In this document: piece after piece, positions 37,165 to 47,840 of the stretch
Position numbering within the stretch: position 1 is the first letter of the stretch
Layout: each line of letters opens with the position of its first letter
DNA from: Stomoxys calcitrans
Lineage: Eukaryota > Arthropoda > Insecta > Diptera > Muscidae
Direction of reading: 5' to 3'
Length of the DNA stretch: 64,000 nt
NCBI RefSeq assembly: GCF_963082655.1
Contig: NC_081555.1
Span: 181,204,151-181,268,150 of the forward strand
Program-made: the position numbers and the translations under genes
Notes under the pieces: generated by a model
The model's database searches: none
Told to the model about the DNA's origin: nothing
Seen by the model: only the letters and a program-made list of their open reading frames with translations

Positions 37165-38215
37165 TCAAACACAATTTTGCCATTGGATTAAGTAGAGTTT
37201 AAAGGATGAGGCGTCCCCCAAACACTTGGCACCAAAATTGGTTTTCAAATTAGTTTTCTAATCTTAAACACCTTTCATTTGAGCCACATATTGGCATGGT
37301 CGGCAAATTTTTACCCTTTGGGGGGTTTTTGAGGAAAGCGGTCCCCCAATTATATGATCCACATTTGGGTTTGGGTTTTAGGGCTGCCATACCATATTCG
37401 TATTCTACTCTCCAATATATTTCATTTGATACTTATATTGTCCCGATCGGTCCACATTTGATTTTTGGTTATGTTTTTTTCATAAGGGGAGGGTCCGTCA
37501 CCATTCCGATACCGAAAAATTATATAACCCATGTTTCCTTCCAGACCAACCTACACAATAAGCGAAAATTTCCAGAAAATCGGTTCTGCCGTTTTTCACT
37601 CTATACGGAACAAACAAACCGAGTCCCATATATCCGTGATTGGCTAATGTGCCCATTTTGGGCGTTTTTGTGGGGGTATGGTGACCCCCTTAATACTTCG
37701 ACATGAATTTGTATATCACATTCCTTATTTACTCCCGCATACTTTTCATTTGATACCCATATTGTCCTTATCGGTCCACTTTAGATTTTGGGTGGTGTTT
37801 TTGGGGTAACGGTGGAGAGTCCGCCCCCTTCCGATATCAATAAATTATAACGCCTATTCCTACTTCCTGACCGTATTCATAATCTACTCCAGAATACCTT
37901 TCGTTTAAGTCCCATATTGTCATGATCGTAAAATAAACCTATTTTAAGGGGTTTCGGGGCTGGGGCGGTCCCCCAGGTACCTCGACCCAACTTTTATTAC
38001 GAGATTCGTACTCTACTCTTGAATACCTTTCATTTGAATGCCATATTGTACCGATCGGTTCACTTTTATTTTTGGGTAGTACTTTTGTTGTAAGGGGGAG
38101 GGTCCGCCCCCCTCCGATATCAAAAAATTATATAGCCTATGTTTCCTTCCAGATCAACTTACACAATCTGTGAAAGTTTTAAGGTAAGTCTATACGGGAC
38201 AAACATACAAACAAA
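37165..38215 (-). mobile_element. Helitron-family fragment
   Basis: Units of the ~131-bp type (CTCCAATATATTTCATTTGA), subterminal block with AAACATACAAACAAAAAAG at the right. Both termini incomplete. It abuts a mini-me fragment. Confidence 0.7.
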
Positions 38216-38220
38216 AAAGT

Positions 38221-38615
38221 TTAGTTGAAGGGCATAATTTTATAGTTTTTTGGACCGTACAGTTGTTGGAAGTCATTATAGAACGAATATGCAAAATTTT
38301 AACTAAATTGGATGAAAATTGCGTCTTTCAATGGCTAAAGATGTCAAATTGGGAGATTGGTTTATTTGGAAGCTTTATAAGGTTATAGGCTTGTTTGGGC
38401 CGCATTTGGCACAGTTGTTGAAAGTTGTAAAAGAACACCGCATAAAAAATTTGAGCCAAATCGGACAAAAATTACGGCTTGTAAGGACTCAAGAAGTCAA
38501 ATCGGGAGATCGGGAAGCTATATCAGGTTATAAACCGATTTAGACCGTACTTGGCACAGGTGTTGGAAGTCCTAACAAAACGCTCTATTTTGGCCAAAAA
38601 CGGATAAAAATTGCG
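38221..38615 (-). mobile_element. Mini-me-like fragment upstream of iav
   Basis: TTAGTTGAAGGGCATAATTT and three units with CAGTTGTTGAAAGT / CAAATCGGACAAAAATT. It is the repeat nearest to iav and ends about 160 bp before the predicted X-box. Confidence 0.75.
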
Positions 38616-38777
38616 GGATTTTTTTGTTAGAGAAAATGTCATTGAAAATGCATCTTTAGAGACATTTTCCGTGAAGTCTTGCCTTCGCAGAAAACTTTAT
38701 TGAAGTTTTACTTTTGAGAACATTTCACCATACACCTCATGTTTTGCATTTACAGTATCGCTATTTATGGCACCACA

Positions 38778-38797
38778 ACAAATATTGCCGTGGCAAC
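38778..38797 (+). promoter_or_regulatory. Predicted RFX X-box with overlapping forkhead site upstream of iav
   Basis: ATTGCC-GT-GGCAAC at 38784-38797 is a near-perfect palindromic X-box (two half-sites, 2-bp spacer). ACAAATA at 38778-38784 fits the forkhead consensus RYMAAYA and shares one base with it. The pair sits 130 bp before the iav ATG. In Drosophila, Rfx and the forkhead factor Fd3F jointly activate iav and nan in chordotonal neurons (established). That these bases do the same here is inference. Confidence 0.75.
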
Positions 38798-38926
38798 GTC
38801 TGTAATGTTAGACGAAGCCAACTAAGGACGATTGATAAAACAATTTATGCAACATTTGGTCATTGAAAGTCCTGGAGTAGTGAACCACTTTTTGATTTAT
38901 AAGAGAAAGCAGTAAAAGTGAAAGCA

Positions 38927-41900
38927 ATGAGGATTTTTATGAAGAAATGTTTGCGAAAAAAGCCCCAGGAAATGAAACCGGGAGCCATTTTGGATGCTGT
39001 CATCTCGCAATCATCGGCCACAGCCAGCAAGTGTTTGCTATACAAATTGGCTGATTTTAAAAGAGGTTGGAAGGGAAAGTCAAGAACCTCAGCTCCTTAA
39101 ATTTCCCATTTCCCTTTGCTTACCATTTAGGTGGAGATCTTATAGATGCCATAAACACTGGTGGTCTGGTGGCTGTGGAGCAATTGATACGCGAACAGTT
39201 CGGGGTCTTTATGTACAACGATGGCAAGGGTCAAGTCATAAATCGTGCCGAATTCTTACGCTGGAAGTATCGAGATCATACCGAGGTCACCATACCCATT
39301 GAAGCTTCACTGTCCATACATGATCCGCTGAGCAAATGGAAGGACCACAGTGCCTGTTGGCAAATGCAGTATCGGGGAGCTTTGGGTGAAAGTTTGTTGC
39401 ATGTCCTCATAATATGCGATTCAAAAATGCACACGAAATTGGCTCGCATATTGCTGAGAGTATTTCCCCGCTTGGCCTTGGATGTCATCGAGGGTGAGGA
39501 GTATTTGGGCGCCAGTGCCCTACATTTGGCCATAGCCTATAGCAACAATGAATTGGTAGCTGACTTGATTGAAGCGGGGGCTGACATAAATCAAAGGGCG
39601 ATTGGAAGTTTCTTTTTGCCACGAGATCAACAGAGAGCCAACCCTGCAAAAAGTACCGATTATGAGGGCTTGGCTTATATGGGCGAATATCCACTCTCGT
39701 GGGCTGCTTGCTGTGCCAATGAGAGTGTCTATAATTTGCTAATTGACCACGATGCCGATCCAGATGCCCAGGATAGCTTTGGCAATATGATTTTGCATAT
39801 GGTGGTAGTGTGCGACAAATTGGTGAGTAAATTGGAATACATCTAACGGTCATTTTAGTGGATTATTCAGTAAGGATGGGATGTGATCCGAGAACCTAAT
39901 ATTGGTTCTTTATAGTTTTGGGAATATTTCAAGTTGAGAGTATGAAACATGGTGTTTTGTGTTAATCGTTCGTCTTTTTTTTTCTAGGACATGTTCGGCT
40001 ATGCCTTACGACACCCAAGAACTCCCGCCAAGAATGGGATCGTCAATGATGGTGGTCTGACACCTCTAACGTTGGCCTGTAAATTAGGTCGTGCTGAAGT
40101 GTTCCGCGAGATGTTGGAATTATCCGCCAGGGAGTTCTGGCGTTACAGCAACATAACATGCTCGGGATATCCATTGAATGCCCTGGACACTCTGCTGCCA
40201 GATGGAAGAACAAGTAACGGGTTATCAGTTTGCAAGGCAAAAATCAATCAATCCTTATAAAATTCAAATTTCAGATTGGAATTCGGCTTTGTTTATTATC
40301 CTAAATGGTACCAAGGAGGAACATTTGGACATGTTGGATGGTGGCATAATTCAACGTCTGCTGGAGGAGAAATGGAAGACCTTTGCTCAGAATCAATTTT
40401 TAAAACGTCTTTTGATTTTGGTGGTTCATTTGTTGTGCCTCTCGTCAGCGATTTATTTAAGACCAGCACATGATGGTGAGGAAGAGGAGGAAGAACAAGG
40501 GGAACTGGGTGATGTGAAGCCCACAGAGGCCGATATTGAGAACGAGGAATATGATGTGCAGACAATAGCCAGATATTGTGCAGAGCTGTGTACAATTGCG
40601 GGGGTTCTTAGTTTTTTGATATTTCAACAGGGTGATGAGATTAAGAATCAAGGATTAGCTGCCTTTTTGAAGCAATTGGTGAGTTAGGACCACAATTACG
40701 GGAATTCTTAGTAGTACTGTTTGTCCTTGCAGTCCCATGCTCCTGCCAAGGTGATTTTTTTGGTTTCAAATCTCATGATTCTGGCTTGCATACCCTTCCG
40801 TCTGATGGGTGATACCGATACCGAAGAGGCCATTTTGATATTTGCAGTTCCTGGCAGCTGGTTTCTGCTCATGTTCTTTGCAGGGTGGGTTGATGTCTTT
40901 AGGTTACTATAGAGCCACTTGCTATAAGTCTCCACCCTCTCTTTCAGAGCTATTCGCTTAACGGGTCCCTTTGTTACTATGATCTACTCCATGATAACAG
41001 GTGACATGTTCACCTTCGGCATCATTTATTCCATAGTTTTGTGTGGCTTTTCTCAGGCCTTCTATTTCTTATACAAAGGTCATCCCCAATTGAGTTCCAC
41101 CATGTTTGATACCTTCCCCAGCACTTGGATGGCATTGTTTCAGACCACCTTGGGTGATTACAATGTGAGTGTTAACAACTTTGTGAAAAATAGGTTCTCA
41201 ATCACCTCTCTGCATTTCAGTATCCCGATCTTAATCAAACAACCTATCCCAATTTGTCCAAAACCGTTTTTGTCATCTTCATGATTTTTGTGCCCATATT
41301 GCTGCTCAACATGCTGATTGCCATGATGGGCAACACCTATGCCCATGTCATTGAACAATCCGAAAAGGAGTGGATGAAGCAATGGGCTAAAATTGTGGTC
41401 ACCCTAGAGAGAGCTGTCCCTCAGGCGGACGCAAAGAACTATTTGGAGGCCTACTCCATACCTTTGGGGCCTTCGGATGACTCGGGCTTTGAAGTGAGAG
41501 GGGTTATGGTGATCAAAAGCAAAAGCAAGACCAGAGCCAAGCAACGTAAGGGTGCGGTGTCGAACTGGAAACGTGTGGGTCGGGTGACTCTGAATGCTTT
41601 GAAGAAACGCGGAATGACCGGTGAAGAAATGAGGCGTCTCATGTGGGGACGGGCCTCTATCTCCAGTCCCATCAAGATAACCAAAAAGAAACTGAAAGAC
41701 CCATATAATCTCCATCCCGAACAAACTGGGCAATCCAATCTAACAAATGCCATGGATATGCTGAATTTTGCCAATGACCCTGTCTCAAGTTCAGGCATGA
41801 TAATGAAAACCTCCAGCCCCACCACCATAAGTAAGAAGGAAGCGCCTTTGGTGCCAGCCCCTGATCCCTTGAGAGACTTAATTCTAATGGCCGAAGAGGC

Positions 41901-42909
41901 ACCGGAAGTTCGTGACCCCCAATTCTATGTAGCCCTCAAGCAGTTGGCCAACAAAGCCTTTGATTTGGTGGAACAGACAATGAAAACCCAGCCACCCATG
42001 GAGAGCAAACCACCCACTGAGGCCACAAGCCTCAAGGATGTCAAATTGATCAAACTACCCGAACAACCTGTGGTACCTGTGGATAGTGCTACGGCAGCCT
42101 TGGGTGTCATGCCTATGGGTACGAACTTGACCAACCTCTTCCAAGATCCCAAGGACATTGTCGATCCCAAGAAATTGGAGCAATTCATGAAAATGGTGGC
42201 CGATGTTGAAACCGAGGAAAGCGATGGGGGAGGTCCCATATTGGGAAAGTTATCACTGGCTCGCAGGACTCGCAATGCTTTGTTTAAGGCTCCTCTACCT
42301 AAAAGTACCCTGGGAGATAGTTCGGACAAGTTGATCAATTCGGTGTGGGATAATGTGCGACCAAAGGAGGAGGACGAAGAGAGTATTCCGGTAAGATTTT
42401 GAAAAATCAAAGTGGGCCAACAAATTACCATTTTGCTGTTATTTTCAGGCTTTTGATTTTCAGGAAGCTTTGGCGGAACACATTCTAACTGTGGAACAAG
42501 AAGCCGATGTTGAGACCGAGGACGCCAATGATACTTCAGGTGAAACGATGGAAGATATGCCCACCGTGGAAGAAGTTCATGCCACCATGAAACAATTCCA
42601 TTTGCGCAAGCGTCAATATCAGCAGGATGATGCTGCACGTAGGGCCAAAACTGCTCGTATAAGGCGCAAAAATAGGTAATTAGGGTTCTTAAAAAAAAAA
42701 AAATAATTTTGAGTCCTTTCGTCTTAGCCATTCACTACTATTGCAGAGTTTCTCCAGAGTATACTGGAGAGGAATCATCTGACTATCAGAGAGGCCGTTC
42801 GGCTCCTTTAAAGAAAAAACGTGAAGTGGAAGTATCACCCCCAGATCCTCTTGAGCCCTGGAGTACCCGTGAATTACAAAACATCAATAAGATCCTAGCA
42901 AAGAAATAA
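38927..42909 (+). CDS. iav: Inactive, TRPV-type cation channel (nine coding exons)
   Basis: Coding exons read as 38927-39065, 39131-39822, 39988-40213, 40275-40678, 40733-40884, 40948-41164, 41221-42390, 42449-42675 and 42747-42909. All introns are GT-AG, 54-165 nt, and the joined frame gives 1,129 aa, close to the ~1,120 aa I recall for Drosophila Inactive. The start is the first ATG after an in-frame stop at 38900. Ankyrin-like repeats lie near residues 132-165, 173-205, 231-260, 264-290 and 300-330 ([25 protein letters not shown]). Six membrane segments follow at about 395-413, 450-470, 494-512, 520-537, 547-578 and 625-646, with pore motif TTLGDYN at 604-610 and a possible N-glycosylation site NQT at 615-617. 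The long cytoplasmic tail (about 480 aa, basic cluster near 708-740) separates it from the shorter Nanchung. Known role: it forms the Nan-Iav channel in chordotonal cilia, the target of pymetrozine-type insecticides. No breaks are seen. Confidence 0.96.
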
Positions 42910-42910
42910 A
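42905..42910 (+). terminator. Poly(A) signal AATAAA overlapping the iav stop codon
   Basis: AATAAA overlaps the TAA stop at 42907-42909. No other AATAAA is seen on the + strand before the opposing gene's 3' end, so the iav 3' UTR may be only about 20-30 nt. A non-canonical signal further downstream cannot be excluded. Confidence 0.5.
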
Positions 42911-42956
42911 CTCAAACTATTTTCTCAATATGAAACGAACTCAAGGCTCTTCTGCT

Positions 42957-42962
42957 TTTATT
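42957..42962 (-). terminator. Poly(A) signal of secreted-protein gene A
   Basis: AATAAA on the - strand, 39-44 nt after the stop of gene A. The predicted cleavage site falls about 42930-42940, directly against the iav 3' end. Confidence 0.65.
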
Positions 42963-43000
42963 CAAGATGAACATTTGGGGTCTTCAAAAATGGTTTTGGT

Positions 43001-43399
43001 TTAACCGCGATGTTGACGCCTGTGCATGCGACGGCGTCTGTGCATGCGACGTCTACGTTGGCGTTGGCGACGACGACGTTGTCTCATGCGATGCCTGCGC
43101 CTGCGTCCACGTCTGTTGGCCCGAGAGTCCAAATCATCTTCATCGTCATCTTCTTCATCCTCTTCTTCCTCGGGTTTAAGCAATTTGTTTGTGGGAGCTT
43201 CTTCTTCTTCTTCGTCGTCTTCTTCATCATGGAGTTTTGCTTCCAAGTCACTGAGCTTAGCCTCTACAGCTGTCTTGTGTTGGGCGATGCCACCTTTCAA
43301 TGCCTTCCTGCTGCCAAAAGCAGCTGAGCCTGCACTTGAGTATTGGACAATGCTCAGCAATGCCAGCAAACCGAAAAGGAGAGCAAGGGAAAATTTCAT
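43001..43399 (-). CDS. Small secreted protein: acidic block plus arginine-rich tail (copy A)
   Basis: Intronless, 132 aa. The frame extends upstream without ATG, so the ATG at 43399 is chosen: it starts directly with a signal peptide (residues 1-23, hydrophobic LALLFGLLALLSIV, likely cut after SSA). Residues 58-91 hold 24 Asp/Glu of 34; residues 93-132 hold 25 Arg of 40 with MHRR repeats and end in HRG. The mature protein is thus strongly charge-segregated. A TATA box, a conserved start-site motif and AATAAA at 42957-42962 (- strand) frame it, so it looks like a real short transcript. It lies tail-to-tail with iav and is a paralogue of the gene at 46346-46738. I do not recognise the family. 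Possible roles (inference): saliva or glue component, antimicrobial or nucleic-acid-binding peptide masked by its acidic half. Confidence 0.85.
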   Translation of the reverse strand: MKFSLALLFGLLALLSIVQYSSAGSAAFGSRKALKGGIAQHKTAVEAKLSDLEAKLHDEEDDEEEEEAPTNKLLKPEEEEDEEDDDEDDLDSRANRRGRRRRHRMRQRRRRQRQRRRRMHRRRRMHRRQHRG

Positions 43400-43468
43400 T
43401 TTGAAAGATCTTCTACTGATGCCTTCAAAATGTTTCAAATGTTATTAATATTCGAATGAACGCTGACC

Positions 43469-43506
43469 GAATGATGATCTTTTCCAGAAAGGTCTACATA
43501 TTTATA
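43469..43506 (-). promoter_or_regulatory. Core promoter of secreted-protein gene A
   Basis: On the - strand TATAAATA occupies 43499-43506. The motif ATCATCATTC occupies 43469-43478, starting 28 nt after the first T of the TATA box, the normal TATA-to-start spacing. This predicts a 5' UTR of roughly 75-80 nt. The same pair with the same spacing precedes the paralogue. Confidence 0.65.
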
Positions 43507-43507
43507 G

Positions 43508-44150
43508 TATTATTCAAGATTCAATAGAACACTCGAGCAGAGCCACAGAATTCGGAAGTCTTCAGCACTTGATTAAATATTTGAGGAAGTTGTTAAAAAC
43601 ATGCCTTCGAAGCTGTATCTAAACATCTGTAATGTTCTTCATTTTGCTTCAATATTTTCAACGCGGAGTGCTTCAGTGCTTCGCAAGCACATCCACATTT
43701 GGCTCTCGCAGCCATGTCATTAGGTGTGACCCACTTTTTTTTTTAATTGCTGTACTTGTTTGCTACAAACTCTAAGCGATAGTTGGTTGCAACATACAGT
43801 GGCATTAATGCTCCAATTTTGACACGTTTTAGTCTTGAGCTAAGGTGATGGTCTGCCAGGGAATTGCAAGTAAATATCACATGTTGTTTTTTTCATTCTG
43901 GGACGAGTTGAAGAGAAAAATGTGCTCATGAAATGTGATTTAGTTCAAAAAATTTTTGCAAATATTTGCTTTAAATTTGTAGTGAAAAAAAAAAAAAATA
44001 TTTTTTATGTATGATCGCTTTAAGATTTTATTAAAGTTCGCTGAATGCACCGAAATTCAAAGTCCAACTTAAATCATTAAAAATTGAATAGTAATTTTCA
44101 AAGAAAATACATAATTATGGAGCAGTTTTAGAACTATTTTAGACCCAATT
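43508..44150. other. Intergenic DNA upstream of secreted-protein gene A
   Basis: No repeat or gene recognised. Likely holds distal control sequence of gene A. Confidence 0.4.
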
Positions 44151-44154
44151 AGGG

Positions 44155-44505
44155 AAAGGTAGAAGCAAAATCGAGAAATAGGTTTATATGGGAGCTGTAT
44201 CAAGCTATTGATCAGACCATATTAAACACGTATGTTGAAAAGAGAAACCGTTGTACAAAATTTCAGCCAAATCGGATAAGAATTGCGCCTTCTGGAGGAT
44301 CAAAAGTCAAGATCCCAGATCGGTTTATATGACTGTTATATGAGGTTCTATACCGATTTACGCCATACTTAGCACAGTTGTTGAAAGTGATACCAAAAAA
44401 CTACGTGCAAAATTTCAGTAAAATTGGACAAGAATTGCGCCCTCTAGAGGCTCAAGAAGACCCAAGACCCAAGATCGGTTTGTATGGCAGCTATATCGTG
44501 TTTCA
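44155..44505 (-). mobile_element. Mini-me-like fragment
   Basis: Two units in reverse orientation (CCAGATCGGTTTATATGACT; AGAATTGCGCCCTCTAGAGG). Confidence 0.75.
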
Positions 44506-45020
44506 CGGATGGATCAAAACTATAGGACAGAGTTGACCTGTTGGTCTACATTGAGGACCCAGGGACAGAGAACTGGCTGACCATAATGCGGTACTGCAGG
44601 TGGAGATTCGAGTGAACACGAAGTGGGTGAAGTGATATGGTGTAAACTCGAGTGCCAACATCCATATGGACAGAAAGATGACCATCAGGTATATAACAAT
44701 AAGGACGGTAAGTTCTTGGAGGCCTTATCTCTGAGGATGGTATGATCTTGTTTGCCGCGCCATAACGGAGCGAGAGGTAATGAAAGAGCAGACAATTTGG
44801 CCAGAGGAATGCTGTCAGTAGACTTGGTGAATCCAAAGCCTTTCTGGCAACGCGGTAGGAGATGATGGGACTTTGGTGCATTTCCTATGTCACTGCCCGG
44901 CTTGCGCGGCTAACAGACACCGGCAATTCGCTGGGGACACATTTCCAGATTTGAACTGATTTAAAGGCGTGGAATAAAGAATATTTAGGGATTTTGTGAG
45001 TAGCACGAAATCGTTTTGAC
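44506..45020 (+). mobile_element. R1-like LINE, 3' fragment
   Basis: Encodes FTDGSKL (RNase H) at the left edge, NERADNLARGMLSVDLVNPK near 44782-44840, and HFLCHCPACAANRHR near 44879-44920 with the Cys/His motif, then GVE..RIFRDFV. Frameshifts and stops throughout. Confidence 0.8.
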
Positions 45021-45039
45021 CTATAAAATACCTATTCTT

Positions 45040-46300
45040 GAGCCAATTTTTCTGAAATTGCGATCAGTGAGTTCAATTGCACCTATCAAATCTCGGACCC
45101 TATTTCGAAACAGCTACCATATAGACCGATCATTTGGTTTTGGGTCTTGGGACCATAACATACCCATTTAAGTTTGCAACAGGTTTTTATCATCCAAGCA
45201 ATTTATAACCCCGTTTACACTGCTCATTAAAACCGAATTTAAGACCCTCTTCAGATGATTTTGCAAATGGAAAACAGATTGAGCCATTGAAACAGGTTTT
45301 TATGAACAGAACAAACGTAGTTTATGAAACCAATCGGGTCATATTGGTGTATAGCCGGGCCAGATTTAGATATAGCTGTCAAATATGTATATCGCCAGAT
45401 TTTCACCCCAAGAGCTACTGCAAGCGCATTGTTTGACCAATCTTTCCAACATTTTGCACAACGCTTTCCTCGACGACAACCACATTTTCTGAGAAGTTTG
45501 CTCGAAATTGTTTTTACAGTTTGAATATATTTGCTCGCCGAGGTCCATTAAAATTGGTTCAGAATAGGATAAAGGTCCAACATTGTACTTACAGGTTGGG
45601 TGTAGGGTATTATATAGTCGACACCGCCTGACTTTTGCCCTTCCTTACTGGTTTTCTAAAAATTTGTTGAGTGTAATACTTCAGCTTTAACAATTTCAAA
45701 CTTCAAAGATTTATCTCTATCCGTTTTCAATTGGCATATTTTTTACAAGTTTTTTTTCGATTTTCTCCCACTGTGCATCATTTCAACCTCACCTCAGGTA
45801 GAATTTCAATTATTTTATTGTCACTTGCTCATCTAAAAGCTATGGACATCCCTAATCTATTGCATGCCCATACTATGGCTACCCTATACTATGGCAGTGG
45901 TTATAAAAAAAAAAATATCTCTGTGCATCATATTTGCAATGAATGCCCGAAACAACCTCCATGGTTTAACCTTTTCATCCGGTCAATTTGAAACCTATCA
46001 ATGGCAATTGATATTCATATAAATGTGAATTCGATAGTTCCTTCGAATTTAGAAACTTTTTTAGGCTCAAATTACGAGTCTTTACAACCATGCTGATACT
46101 AGCACAAACAACTTCACACAAAATATCACCGAAATGAAAATCTAAAATCCTCCCTAATGTCTTAAGATAGAGGGATAAGTGCTTTATCGTTCGAAAATCC
46201 TTAGTCCCCCCTCACAACTTGTTCGTTCCTTGTCACAAACTCTGAATGTCAAAGGAACTGCGATATATTAAAAGAGACATAAAATTTGTTTCATAATTTT
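45040..46300. other. Intergenic DNA between the two secreted-protein genes
   Basis: Scraps of mini-me units near 45050-45180 and 45340-45400 (CAGCTACCATATAGACC). Otherwise no feature; region downstream of gene B. Confidence 0.5.
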
Positions 46301-46306
46301 TTTATT
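46301..46306 (-). terminator. Poly(A) signal of secreted-protein gene B
   Basis: AATAAA on the - strand about 40 nt after the stop codon of gene B, the same distance as in gene A. Confidence 0.6.
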
Positions 46307-46345
46307 TTCCATATCATCATTTGATCAGTTAACTAAGAGAGGGAT

Positions 46346-46738
46346 TTAACCGCGGTGATTTCTACGACGCCTGCGTTGCTTACGGAGTTTCCTGCGATGT
46401 CTACGTTGACGCCTGCGTTGACGGCGTAGCCTGCGGCGCATACGTCTGCGACGACTATTAGCTCTATCATCGTCGGCATCTTCTTCATCGTCATCATCAT
46501 TTTCGATGTTATCTTCGTCATCGTTGTCGATTTTCACTATAGCCTCATCGTCTTCGTTGTCCTCCTCATCAGTTTTCTCCAATTCTTTTGCCTGATTTTT
46601 ATTTCTGTTGTGGGGCGCCAAGGCAGGTTTCAAGCGTTTTTTCAATTCTCCACTCTTGGAGATGGCAGCAGTGGCAGCTTCGCTGTAGTAAACAGCGCAC
46701 AGGAGGGCCAAAAGGGCCAATAAGAAGGTTACTTTCAT
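46346..46738 (-). CDS. Small secreted protein: acidic block plus arginine-rich tail (copy B)
   Basis: Intronless, 130 aa, ATG at 46738. The signal peptide spans residues 1-21 (LLALLALLCAVYY, likely cut after SEA). A basic linker follows (about 30-50), then an Asp/Glu-rich block at 54-91 and an Arg-rich tail at 92-130 with 24 Arg of 39, ending NHRG. The order of parts, the RAN tripeptide at the acidic/basic border and the HRG end match the gene at 43001-43399, so the two are diverged tandem paralogues on the same strand, about 3 kb apart with repeats between. The sequences between the landmarks differ widely, so the duplication is not recent or the low-complexity parts change fast. TATA box, start-site motif and poly(A) signal are present. 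Function unknown; the same alternatives apply as for copy A. Confidence 0.85.
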   Translation of the reverse strand: MKVTFLLALLALLCAVYYSEAATAAISKSGELKKRLKPALAPHNRNKNQAKELEKTDEEDNEDDEAIVKIDNDDEDNIENDDDDEEDADDDRANSRRRRMRRRLRRQRRRQRRHRRKLRKQRRRRRNHRG

Positions 46739-46801
46739 CGCAACTTCAGGTATTCCTCAATGGCCTTGGGTGTTGTACTAATTGTTCGATGACCAATGAA
46801 T

Positions 46802-46838
46802 GAATGATGATTTTCTTGAAAATATTCTAAAATTTATA
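46802..46838 (-). promoter_or_regulatory. Core promoter of secreted-protein gene B
   Basis: On the - strand TATAAATT occupies 46831-46838 and ATCATCATTC occupies 46802-46811, beginning 27 nt after the first T of the TATA box. The ten-base motif is identical to that of gene A while most of the intervening bases differ. Confidence 0.65.
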
Positions 46839-47840
46839 TGAAAGGTGAATGGTATTGGATGCGGCTAGACTCAAGATGCCACTTGAGTCAACAAGGCAAT
46901 CGAACCCAGCAATCAAACCAATGATCGTTTGATCATTGGAACACATGTTATGGCCCCTTTAAGTGAACTGGGTCATGTCAATACAGATGTGAAACAGATG
47001 ACTGTCAAAGGTTACACATTGAGCAGACATTTCACCCAACCCATCGATTGATTGGCCCTTAACTTTAAGATGCCATTATGAGAAATTGTCAGCACTTAAC
47101 ACTTTCATTGTGGTTTTTCCTAGCCCACCCCAATTTAATTTTGGTTAAAAATACTCATTGTTATTCTATTGGCATCTCGGGAATCTTTCTTGATTTCAAA
47201 CTTTAAGGAGCCTCGTTCCCAGGCAGGTAGAAGCAAGCAAACCATCCCCACCACCACCTTCAAATCCGTGATCATTTGCCTAGAGTTGATACAGTTGGGC
47301 CAAATGTGATTTCATTACCCAACCAAAGTGTGCGCGTACGATTACAACGTACATGTCCATGTAAAATAGTAGAAGTCTCAACAACAGCGATACCGACATC
47401 AACATCAACACCAACACCAATGCCAACTTGGCCACCGCAACGGAAACGGACAAGTCAGGACGAATAGCTCTCGGTGTGCTTTGCAAACATTTGCTCACGC
47501 AGCTCTGGTCACGTTCGCAGTTGTATTAAGCCATCTGGATGCCTTATCCATGCTGATTAGTAATTTCTTGTACCTTCCACTGTTGCACAATGGGATGGGA
47601 ATAAATATATTTGGTAGATGGGTGGCAATAGTTGGCTTTTTATCACTTGTTTTTACGACTGAAAATGTTTGTAGACAAATGATTAGGTCATTGAATACAA
47701 AAAAAAAGTGTACCAACAGAAGGATAGTCAAACAAAAAGACAGTCGGACGGGCAGCCGGGCGGATCGACTCACAATGTGATTCGGAACGGTCGGTGTACT
47801 CATAAATAAAGTAGTAGTAGTAGCTTTTCAGCAGGAGATA
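46839..47840. other. Unique intergenic DNA upstream of secreted-protein gene B
   Basis: Imperfect ACATCAACACCAAC repeats near 47395-47425. No gene recognised. Confidence 0.5.

Noticed and set aside
39066..39130. Reading iav exon 2 from an upstream in-frame TTG instead of splicing
   Set aside because: A GT-AG intron (39066-39130) joins the upstream ATG exon in frame and restores [15 protein letters not shown], the expected N-terminal continuity.
41925..42731. 268-aa - strand frame across iav
   Set aside because: Antisense shadow of iav exons 7 and 8; the + strand frame has family-wide conservation and proper splice sites.
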